Assembly (NCBI GenBank): GCA_020425885.1
Contig: JAGQRA010000065.1
Span: 1-12,916 of the forward strand
Direction: 5' to 3'
Source of the DNA: Planctomycetota bacterium
GTDB taxonomy: Bacteria > Planctomycetota > UBA1135 > UBA2386
Length of the DNA stretch: 12,916 nucleotides
The position numbers and the translations under genes were made by a program. The stretch's first letter is position 1. Every line of letters starts with the position of its first letter. Shown piece by piece: positions 1-6,776 of this stretch. The notes under the pieces are model-generated. The model was not told where the DNA came from. It saw nothing but the letters and a program-made list of their open reading frames with translations, and did no database searches.

Positions 1-30
1 CTGCTGTTGTTGCTGCTGCTGTTGCTGATC
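1..30 (-). repeat. Polyglutamine tract at the window edge
   Basis: It encodes nine consecutive Gln preceded by Gln-Asp, with CAG and CAA mixed. It is the second glutamine tract in two adjacent genes and continues beyond the window, so its full length is not visible. Confidence 0.75.
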
Positions 31-354
31 CTGTGACTGGCCGCCGCCACCGCCCTTGTTCTTGAGCTCGGTCAGCTTCTCGATCAGGTCCTCGATGCCT
101 TTGGTGGCCTCGGTGTTGTGTTCCATCGATCGTTCGAGCAGCTCCTTCGGTGTCGCCCGGTCCTGCTTCTTGGCGCTCGACTCGAGCAGCAGCTTGTCGA
201 CCTGCTTGAGCTGCTCGTCGACGCGCCGGGCGATCTCTTGGATCTCCTTCATCGTGTCACCGCCCTGCGCCGCGAGGGCGGGAGCGAACATCGAGAGCGC
301 GCCGAAGAGGACGGCGCTCGGGAATCGGAAAGGCACTCTCTCGCTGCGGCTCAT
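1..354 (-). CDS. Small secreted coiled-coil protein with polyglutamine (3' end outside window)
   Basis: The first 118 residues of a gene that is still open at base 1. ATG 354 overlaps the upstream TGA in ATGA and has a strong GGAGG site. A signal peptide covers about 1-30 (MSRSERVPFRFPSAVLFGAL then SMFAPALAAQ), cut around ALA-AQ. It is followed by an amphipathic charged helix (MKEIQEIARRVDEQLKQVDK, 47 onwards on the full chain of codons counted here minus the signal, and LLERSMEHNTEATKGIEDLI further on), a Gly-rich turn (NKGGGGGQSQ) and then at least nine consecutive Gln running into the window edge. No family is recognised from this fragment. Position and composition resemble the long coiled-coil protein just upstream, so it probably belongs to the same envelope assembly and may interact through the Gln-rich segment. 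Its length and C-terminus cannot be seen. Confidence 0.8.
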   Translation of the reverse strand, partial: MSRSERVPFRFPSAVLFGALSMFAPALAAQGGDTMKEIQEIARRVDEQLKQVDKLLLESSAKKQDRATPKELLERSMEHNTEATKGIEDLIEKLTELKNKGGGGGQSQDQQQQQQQQQ

Positions 355-3236
355 CGTCCACCTCCGTGGCCCTGGTCCTGGTCCATCTGCTGCATGGTCT
401 CTTCCACCGCCGCCTTGATGGCGCTGAACAGCTTGGTGATCTCGGCGTGGCGATGGGCCAGTCGCTCGACGAGCGCGCCCTCGGTGGCCGTGATCGATTC
501 GGCGCTTCCGGCCGAGACCAGAAGGTGCAGGTCGGCGGTGGCACGCCCCGTGTCCTCGAGCAACGTCTTCAGCATCTCGAGTTCGGCGATCTGGCCGACC
601 AGCCGCTGCTGCTGCTGGTTCAGCTTGTTCTCGCCCTGCTGTTGTTGCTGCTGCTGATCCTTGCGCTGCTGCTCGCGACGCTTGCGCTCGTTCTCGAGTG
701 CGGTCAGCAGGTCCTCGCTGCGCCGCTCGACGTCCTGTTGCATCAGCGTCGTGAACGAGCCGACGTCCGGGCTGCGGCCGCCGAGGCGGTCGCCGATCTC
801 GCGCAGGTCCTCGAGGATCGTGCGCAGCACGGTCTGGTAGACGAGGTTGCCCTCGTCGGCGAGGGCGGTGACCAGGAAGTCGATGCGGCCGGCGAGCTCG
901 TGCTCCTGTTCGCCGAGGCGGTTCAGCTTGACGCGCAGCGGGCGCGACAGCCTGCCGCTCTTCTCGACCTCCTGCGCCTGCAGGGTTTCGGCCGTGATCG
1001 GTCGCTGTTGCTCGAGCAACGCGAGCAGCTCCTCCTTCATCTTGAACAGCAGCTCCTCCTGCCGCATGTCCTGATATCTGTCGCGCTCCTGCTCGAGTTC
1101 CCGCGCGGCCTCTTCCAGCTTCTGCCGCGCCTCTTCCTGCTGCTCGCGCGTCTCCTCGGCGTCGCCGCGCTCCATCGCCTGCTGCGCCCGATCGGCCGCG
1201 GCGGCGGCCTCGTCGAGCTTGCGCCTGGCCGCCTGCTGCTGCTCGTCGAGCATCTCGGCGAGGCGGATGATGTCCTCGGCCAGCTGCTTCTGGGCCGCGG
1301 CCTCGGCGCCGAGCTCCTGCTTCTGCTGCTCGGTCATGGGCTGGTTCTGTTGCATCTGCCGGGCGGCTTCGGCCAGCGCCTGCGCGGCCTGCCGTTGCTG
1401 CTGCGACGCGCTCGATTGCTGGCCCGAACGCAGGCTCTGCTCGGCCTGCTGCATGTCCTGTCGGGCCTGTTGCATGCTCTCGCTGGCCTGCTTCGCCTGC
1501 TCGCTCGTGAGCTTGCCGCTCTCGACCGCGTCGCGCATCGCGGCCGCGGTCTGTTCGGCCTGCTGCGCGAGCTCGGCCTGTCGTGCGGCAGCGGCCTGCA
1601 TCTCCTCCTGGCGCCCCTCGCTGGCGTTGGCGAGGGCCTGCTCGAGGGTGCGCTTGGCCTCCTGCAGCTGTTCGCGAGCGCCCTTGGAGTTCATCTCGGG
1701 CGCCGGGGTGCGCCCCTCCTGGCGGGACTTGCCGACCTCTTCCTCGAGCCCGCGAAGCTGTTCGCCCGCAGAGCGAAGCTGTTCGGCGGCGTTGCGCTCG
1801 GCCGCCTCGGCGCGCGGCGAGTTCTCGAGTTCGCGCGCCGTGGCCCCGGCTTCGGCGGCCATGCTGCCGGCCTGCTGCTCGGCGTCAGGGTGCTGCGACC
1901 GGTGTTGTCGCCGAGCCAGCTCGAGCGCGGACAGGGCGCGATCGACCTCGCGCTGGGCGGCGCTGGCGTTGCCCTGTTTGGCATCGGCCTCGGCCTTGTC
2001 GAGGGCGGCAGCCGCCTGCTCGAGGGACTGGCGTGGGCTCTCGCCGGACTCGCCCTCGGCAGGCATCTCGCCGGGCTTCTGCGCCGCGGCATGCTCCGCG
2101 GCGAGCTTCTCGGCGAGGCCGCGCGCCTGATTGGCGAGACTGCTGCTGTCCTTGGCATTGCGCTCTGCGCTCTCGCCGCTTCGCTGCTGCGCCAGCTCGG
2201 CGCCGGCCTGGGCAAGCGCCTTCAGCGCCTGGCGCTCGGCCGGGGTTTCGCCGTCGGGTGCCTGGCGCAGCTTCTCGCCGAACTGCTTCCACTCCGGATC
2301 GGCGCGCTCGCCCTCGGATGTTCCGGGCACCTTCGGCGCGTCCTGGACGAGGGCGTCGAGGCGGTGCCGGGCCTGTTCGCGCGCCTGGCGGTCGGTGCTC
2401 TCGGCGGCCTCGATCAGCGCCTCGGCGGCGGCCTGCAGGTCGGCCTGGCGATCCTGCCCACGCACGTGGCCGGCGAGGTCGCGGGTCTGCTGGATCAGCT
2501 CGCCGAGGTCGAACTGACGCTGCCGGGTCGTGCTGTCTTCGCCGCCTGATTCCTCGGCCATCGCCTTCGTCAGCCGTTCCTCGTCTCGCAACAGCTGCTG
2601 CACGCGCGCCAGCGCCGCCTCGAGGAACGGACGCCGCGTGCCCGAGTCGCGGGCATTGCGTTCGGCCTCGCGCTGCTCGGCGTTGGCGAGCTCGGCGAGC
2701 CGATCGAGCAGCTCGCGCTCGGCCTCGGTCGGCTCGGACCGTAGCGCGTCTTCGGTCCGTTGTTGCAGCTGTCGCTGGCGCTCCTCGAGCTGACGCGCGG
2801 TGGCGGCGCGCTCACCGGCCAGCTTGGCCGCCTCGGCGATGCTCTCGACGGAGCGACGGTCGAGCAGGATGTTGAGCAGCTGCTCGAGGTCGGCAACGAC
2901 CTTGGTCTGCTTGCGCAGCGCCTCGCTGAGGGCGGTCGCGCCGAGGTCGTCGCGGATGCTGGCGACGTCGTGCAGGATCGCGCTCTGCTCGAGGTGGGCG
3001 AGCCCGGCCTCGAGGAGGTCGACCTGCTCCTTCTTGCCCTCGCGCTGGTAGCGCTGCAACAGCCGCGTCATCAGCGTCTGCAGGCGTTCGGTCTTGCGCA
3101 GGATCTCCTGCTGCTCGCCGCGCAGGCGATCGATGCGCTCGGGTTCCTGCTGGCTACGGACCGCGGTAGCGGTGGCCGCCAGGGTCGTCAGGGTCGCGGT
3201 CCACAGCAGGCGACGGCAAAACGGGATCACGTTCAT
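351..3236 (-). CDS. Long secreted Ala/Glu/Gln-rich coiled-coil protein
   Basis: 961 residues from ATG 3236. The frame is also open upstream to 3683, but that part is out-of-frame DUF4175-like coding sequence, while the signal peptide (MNVIPFCRRLLWTATL..., cut near residue 28) and the ribosome-binding site mark the start. Almost all of the mature chain is predicted helix with heptad-like coiled-coil pattern, very rich in Ala, Glu, Gln and Arg. The only cysteine is in the signal peptide, and there is no lipobox. The first mature segment carries LRGEQQEILRKTERL (38-52), closely matching the C-terminus of the upstream protein. Less repetitive, more hydrophobic segments occur at about 700-850 (RYQDMRQEELL, GRIDFLVTALAD, VYQTVLRTILEDL) and 880-950. 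A glutamine tract lies near 855-880. It probably forms an extended periplasmic rod or spacer. Similar proteins follow DUF4175 genes in planctomycetes, as I recall. Its TGA overlaps the next ATG (ATGA). Function unknown. Confidence 0.85.
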   Translation of the reverse strand: MNVIPFCRRLLWTATLTTLAATATAVRSQQEPERIDRLRGEQQEILRKTERLQTLMTRLLQRYQREGKKEQVDLLEAGLAHLEQSAILHDVASIRDDLGATALSEALRKQTKVVADLEQLLNILLDRRSVESIAEAAKLAGERAATARQLEERQRQLQQRTEDALRSEPTEAERELLDRLAELANAEQREAERNARDSGTRRPFLEAALARVQQLLRDEERLTKAMAEESGGEDSTTRQRQFDLGELIQQTRDLAGHVRGQDRQADLQAAAEALIEAAESTDRQAREQARHRLDALVQDAPKVPGTSEGERADPEWKQFGEKLRQAPDGETPAERQALKALAQAGAELAQQRSGESAERNAKDSSSLANQARGLAEKLAAEHAAAQKPGEMPAEGESGESPRQSLEQAAAALDKAEADAKQGNASAAQREVDRALSALELARRQHRSQHPDAEQQAGSMAAEAGATARELENSPRAEAAERNAAEQLRSAGEQLRGLEEEVGKSRQEGRTPAPEMNSKGAREQLQEAKRTLEQALANASEGRQEEMQAAAARQAELAQQAEQTAAAMRDAVESGKLTSEQAKQASESMQQARQDMQQAEQSLRSGQQSSASQQQRQAAQALAEAARQMQQNQPMTEQQKQELGAEAAAQKQLAEDIIRLAEMLDEQQQAARRKLDEAAAAADRAQQAMERGDAEETREQQEEARQKLEEAARELEQERDRYQDMRQEELLFKMKEELLALLEQQRPITAETLQAQEVEKSGRLSRPLRVKLNRLGEQEHELAGRIDFLVTALADEGNLVYQTVLRTILEDLREIGDRLGGRSPDVGSFTTLMQQDVERRSEDLLTALENERKRREQQRKDQQQQQQQGENKLNQQQQRLVGQIAELEMLKTLLEDTGRATADLHLLVSAGSAESITATEGALVERLAHRHAEITKLFSAIKAAVEETMQQMDQDQGHGGGR
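361..365 (-). promoter_or_regulatory. Strong ribosome-binding site of the small coiled-coil gene
   Basis: GGAGG as transcribed, 6 bases before ATG 354. It is embedded in the codons for the C-terminal Gly-Gly-Gly-Arg of the long coiled-coil protein, so that tail may be shaped partly by the need for this site. Confidence 0.7.
601..659 (-). repeat. Polyglutamine tract within the long coiled-coil gene
   Basis: The tract encodes seven consecutive Gln, a short interruption (GENKLN) and four more Gln. CAG and CAA codons are mixed rather than being one pure triplet, so the tract is held at the protein level and is not a fresh slippage expansion. It sits at the boundary between the long coiled coil and the C-terminal helical segment, and may be a flexible or helical linker. 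Confidence 0.7.
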
Positions 3237-5629
3237 TTCTTGCCTCTGAGTTCTTCGGTGCGGATGCGCAGGTCGCGTTGGCGGTCGCGCAGCGCGCGCG
3301 CTTCCTGGACCATGTCCTGGTAGTCGTTCCATTCCTCGAGTCGGTAGAGCAGCTGCTGCAGGGCCGCGGCGATCTTCTGCTGCTGGGCCAGGGTCGCCTG
3401 CATCAGCGGCGCCCGTTCGCCAACCGGCGCGACCTGCAGCTCGGCCAGCTTGCGGGCAGCCAGCGGCGCGTCGACGGTGACGAGCGCGTCGGCGATCGCG
3501 ATCATCTCGAGGATCGGATCGAGCGCGGACTCCATGGCGCCGATCGTTCCGGCCGCGCGGCGGGCGATGAGTTCGCGATAGAACTCCGGGTCGCGGGCGA
3601 GCGGGCTGGTGAGGCGGCTGCTGAACTCGCGGTAGGCTTCGATGACCGCCGCGGCGTTCTCGCTGGTCTCGAGCCGGTTCCACAGGTGGTCGTCGAAGGC
3701 GCCCATCAGGCCCTGATGCAGTCGCTCGCAGCTGCCCTGCACGCGGCTCTGGCCGACCTCGATCGCGCTCAGGACGTGCGCCGTTTCGGTGCCCTTCGAG
3801 GACTCGGCCGCGGTCAGATCCTGCAGTCGCAGCCGGCGGTCGTTCTGCACGTCGAGTGCGCTGTTGGCTTCCTCGCGCAGATGGCGGAACCGCTTCGCGA
3901 TCGCCTCGGCGAGCTGTTGTGGGTCGACGATCTGCACGATGCGGCGCGGCAGCTCGACGCTGCCGGTCACGGGCTGACAGTTGTCGCGCACCACCAGCGC
4001 CAGCGAGAAACCGTCGCCGCCGGCGCCCGCGTTCGACCGTTCGTCGCCGAGCAGGGTCGCCAGATCGATCAGTTCGGTCAGGATCGCGCGCTGTCGGAAG
4101 CTCGGCGTCGAGCCGCCGGCCGGCGCCGTCGGATCGGCCAGCATGGCTGCAGTGCGGACCACGGCGCCGTTGCGTTCGACGCCGAGGTCCACTGCCAGCA
4201 GACCGAAGTCGTCGCGGGCTTCGACCCGGACGCAGATCAGGGCGTTGGCGAGCAGCAGGGTGTTCTGTTCTTCGGGCAGGAGCCAGCGTCCGACCGGTGC
4301 ATAGTCCTGCTGGCCGGCGATGGGATAGGTCCCCGGATTGGGGTTGCGCAGACCGCTGCCCCCGATCAGCTCGATCTGATAGCGATCCGAGGCCTGCAGG
4401 TGAAAGCGGGTGCGATGGGCGATGGCCGCACCGCTGTCGTCCTGAACCGTGGTCGGTTCGAGTTCGATGCGACGACCGCTCTCGAGGAACACCATGGTCG
4501 CGCTCTGCACCGCGGCGGTGGTCGTCGCATACAGTTCGACGTCGCTGCCGACGAGAGCTTCGATGGCGCCGCCGGTCTGCTCGAGCGACGTGACCCCGGT
4601 GTAGGCGGGGGGGTGGATCACGGCGCGGATGGTGGCGACCTGCGGCGCGCGGACCGTCCGCACCCGGACGAGGCGGTCGCCATGCTCGTCGTCGCCGCCG
4701 CGGGCGTGGAATTCGAAGGCGCCGGTCACCTTGCGGAACACGTAGCGGAAACGATCGCCGGGCCGCGGGGTCATCGGCAGGCTGCGGACCCCGATCTTCT
4801 GTCGACGGCCGCCGGCCTCGGTGTCGCCCTCGCTCGCCAACGCCGTGATCTCGAGGAAGACCTCCTTCGGCACGACGCCCTCGGCCAGCACCGACACGTG
4901 CAGCTCACCGCCGGCCGGCAGCAGCAGCTCGGTCAGCCCTTCCTGGTCGAGGCGCTGCAGCTCCGGGCTGTCCTCGGGCAGGTCGATCGAGAGATAGGTC
5001 TGCCGCGGGTACTCGGCGGCCATGCCGAGATGGCGGAGCAGGAAGATCCTGGCCGTCGCCGGCGCCGCCAGCGCGCCGGCGCCGAGGGTCAGGGTGATGA
5101 CGGCGGCGGCGGCGAGGACGCGCCGCGTGCGCCGCGGGTCGAAGAAGCGCTCGAAGGGCAGATCGCGGGCCGCCTCGGCGGTCTCGGCGACGAGCGCATC
5201 GATCATCGCCGAGGACTGATTGCGCAGCGCGCCGCTGCGGTCGCCGGCGAGCTGGACCGTCGACACCAGTCGCTGGTGCAGTTCGGGGAAGGCGCGTTCG
5301 AGCGCCTGGGCGATGTCGATCGCGGCGAAGCGACGCGACATCGGGTACAGCACGTGGCGGCCGATGCACCAGGCCACCAGGGCGAACAGGGCGATGGCGT
5401 GCAGCAGCCGGATCGCGGTCGGCAACCGCAGGGTGTGATCGAGGGCGAAGAACAGCGCGATCGCGGCGCCGGGCAGCAGCAGCGTGAAGCCGACACCGTG
5501 CCAGAGGTAGCGGCGACGCAGCCGGTGCAGCTGGCGGCCGAGCAGCGGTTCGAGCGCGCGGCCGAACACCGCCTCGGCCTGCCGAGGTGTCGTGGGGGCG
5601 TCTCCGGCGGAGGATTCTGTCGGCGTCAT
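3233..5629 (-). CDS. DUF4175-like membrane protein
   Basis: 798 residues from ATG 5629; the upstream Shine-Dalgarno is weak, and with only 7 bases after the previous stop, coupled translation is likely. Three hydrophobic segments lie at about 45-65, 74-95 and 170-190, with basic HRLRRR and RRTRR before the first and third. ALERAFPELHQRLVSTVQLA (109-128) is the usual signature between helices two and three of DUF4175-like proteins. A large, presumably periplasmic, beta-rich part follows (about 205-565), with HPPAYTGVTSLE (339-350), ALVGSDVELYA (358-368), ARDDFGLLAVDLGVERNG (471-488) and VRDNCQPVTGS (547-557). The remainder (about 570-798) is helical and charged, ending LEEWNDYQDMVQEARAL then LRDRQRDLRIRTEEL. 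The PPAYTG, DDFG and DN motifs are those I know from planctomycete relatives. Its TGA overlaps the next ATG (ATGA). It likely anchors or organises the following coiled-coil protein. No catalytic motif is seen. Confidence 0.85.
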   Translation of the reverse strand: MTPTESSAGDAPTTPRQAEAVFGRALEPLLGRQLHRLRRRYLWHGVGFTLLLPGAAIALFFALDHTLRLPTAIRLLHAIALFALVAWCIGRHVLYPMSRRFAAIDIAQALERAFPELHQRLVSTVQLAGDRSGALRNQSSAMIDALVAETAEAARDLPFERFFDPRRTRRVLAAAAVITLTLGAGALAAPATARIFLLRHLGMAAEYPRQTYLSIDLPEDSPELQRLDQEGLTELLLPAGGELHVSVLAEGVVPKEVFLEITALASEGDTEAGGRRQKIGVRSLPMTPRPGDRFRYVFRKVTGAFEFHARGGDDEHGDRLVRVRTVRAPQVATIRAVIHPPAYTGVTSLEQTGGAIEALVGSDVELYATTTAAVQSATMVFLESGRRIELEPTTVQDDSGAAIAHRTRFHLQASDRYQIELIGGSGLRNPNPGTYPIAGQQDYAPVGRWLLPEEQNTLLLANALICVRVEARDDFGLLAVDLGVERNGAVVRTAAMLADPTAPAGGSTPSFRQRAILTELIDLATLLGDERSNAGAGGDGFSLALVVRDNCQPVTGSVELPRRIVQIVDPQQLAEAIAKRFRHLREEANSALDVQNDRRLRLQDLTAAESSKGTETAHVLSAIEVGQSRVQGSCERLHQGLMGAFDDHLWNRLETSENAAAVIEAYREFSSRLTSPLARDPEFYRELIARRAAGTIGAMESALDPILEMIAIADALVTVDAPLAARKLAELQVAPVGERAPLMQATLAQQQKIAAALQQLLYRLEEWNDYQDMVQEARALRDRQRDLRIRTEELRGKK
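3243..3247 (-). promoter_or_regulatory. Ribosome-binding site of the long coiled-coil gene
   Basis: AGAGG as transcribed, 6 bases before ATG 3236, lying within the last codons of the DUF4175-like gene. It supports the ATGA-overlap start over the upstream in-frame extension to 3683. Confidence 0.55.
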
Positions 5630-5636
5630 CGTGGGC

Positions 5637-6776
5637 TCAGCGCTGGAAGATCGGCAGGTACTGGAACGGGATCTGCAGGATCAGGGTGGCGACGGCGGTG
5701 CTGAAGGCCGGCCCCGGCCCGGCCCGGCACGGCCAGCTGCCATCGGCGCGCTGCATGCGCAGCAGGCGACGCTTGATGTCCTTGAAGTACTTCGTCCACT
5801 TCGGGTCGCCGGTCACGTAGTAGGCCTGCACGGCGTAGTAGTGGCCGTAGTAGAAGAAGTAATGGCCTTCCCAGTCGTCGCTGAACGATTCGCGGCGACG
5901 ATCGAGGTAGTCGATGGCGTCGCGGATGATCGGGCTGTCGTACTCGCCGGCGGCATAGAGCGTGGTGACGCCGGCGGCGGTCAGCGGGAACGTCGCGCGC
6001 GTCTGGTCGCGATTCTGGTAGCGGAAGCTGCCGCCCTCGTCGCCGAACGCGCCGCGGCCGTAGAACTGATAGCGTCGATCGTTGCTGCGCACGGCCGAGC
6101 GGTAGACGTAGTGCTGGGCGTTGCGGATCGTCGTGATCGGCACGTGGATGCCGACGTTGCGCGCCGAACGCAGGGCGAGCACCTGGCAGACCGTGATCGA
6201 CATGTCGGACTCGCGCGCGAACGGTCGGTAGCGCCAGCCGCCCTCGGCGTTCTGCGAGTCGACGATGAGATCGACCGCGCGCTGCAGCCTGCGCTTGACC
6301 TCGGGCCGCTCGACCATGCCGTAGATCTCGGCCAGGAACAGGGTGGCGAACGCATGGCTGTACATGCGGGTGCCGTTCTCGGTGATCTGGCCGTCGTCCT
6401 TCGAGCAGGTCAGCACGAAGTCGAGACCGGAGCGGACGGTCTTGCCGTACTGACCGCGGTCGGGCAGCTGGCCGCCGGCGAGGAAGCTGATGAGCGCCAG
6501 CGCCGTCACGCCGACGTGGGGCTGGGGATTGGGGTCGAGGGCCTCGTAGTCGGTGTTGAGCTTGTAGCCGACGATCTGGGCCCAGTAGCCGTCCGGACTC
6601 TGATGGGCCTGCAGCCAGTCGAGGCCGCGTTGGACGCTCTGCCTGAGGTCGTCGTCGATGAGCTGCTCGTTGCTCGAACCGCGGCGCAGGACCTCCTGGG
6701 CCGGCGCCGCGGTCGATCCGAGGAGCAGGGCCGCGGCGGCCAACGCGGACAGGTGGCGGATGACGTTCATACTCAT
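5637..6776 (-). CDS. Secreted prenyltransferase/squalene-oxidase repeat (alpha/alpha toroid) protein
   Basis: 379 residues. The start is ATG 6776, which overlaps the upstream TGA (ATGA); ATG 6770 is possible. The reading frame stays open for about 670 codons upstream, but that part lies over the propeller gene in another frame. A signal peptide ends near A26-Q27 (core LSALAAAALLLGSTAAPA). Toroid repeats follow: GLDWLQAHQSPDGYW (51-65), VDLIVDSQNAEGGWRY (168-183) and LLRMQRADGSW (338-348), each of the QW type seen in squalene-hopene cyclases. YSHAFATLFLAEIYG (139-153) and the tail FQYLPIFQR match the planctomycete branch of this family as I recall it. Residues 305-320 are strikingly aromatic (HYFFYYGHYY). 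At 379 residues it is far shorter than true squalene-hopene cyclases (about 630), and the DxDD acid motif is absent, so triterpene cyclisation is unlikely. A periplasmic binding or scaffold toroid is more plausible. It is followed 7 bases later by the DUF4175-like gene. Confidence 0.9.
   Translation of the reverse strand: MSMNVIRHLSALAAAALLLGSTAAPAQEVLRRGSSNEQLIDDDLRQSVQRGLDWLQAHQSPDGYWAQIVGYKLNTDYEALDPNPQPHVGVTALALISFLAGGQLPDRGQYGKTVRSGLDFVLTCSKDDGQITENGTRMYSHAFATLFLAEIYGMVERPEVKRRLQRAVDLIVDSQNAEGGWRYRPFARESDMSITVCQVLALRSARNVGIHVPITTIRNAQHYVYRSAVRSNDRRYQFYGRGAFGDEGGSFRYQNRDQTRATFPLTAAGVTTLYAAGEYDSPIIRDAIDYLDRRRESFSDDWEGHYFFYYGHYYAVQAYYVTGDPKWTKYFKDIKRRLLRMQRADGSWPCRAGPGPAFSTAVATLILQIPFQYLPIFQR

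Noticed and set aside
366..2549. Plus-strand open frame of 727 codons opposite the coiled-coil gene
   Set aside because: It is the antisense image of Gln/Glu/Ala-rich codons, giving a Leu/Gly/Ala-rich product with no domain and no upstream ribosome site.
3237..3683. In-frame upstream extension of the coiled-coil gene
   Set aside because: The extension is Arg-rich and overlaps conserved C-terminal DUF4175-like coding sequence. A signal peptide and AGAGG site fix the start at 3236.
3278..5704. Plus-strand open frame of 808 codons opposite the DUF4175-like gene
   Set aside because: It is a GC-driven antisense shadow. The minus-strand protein has family motifs, membrane helices and operon spacing; the plus-strand translation has none and is a compositionally odd Ala/Gly/Arg/Gln mix.
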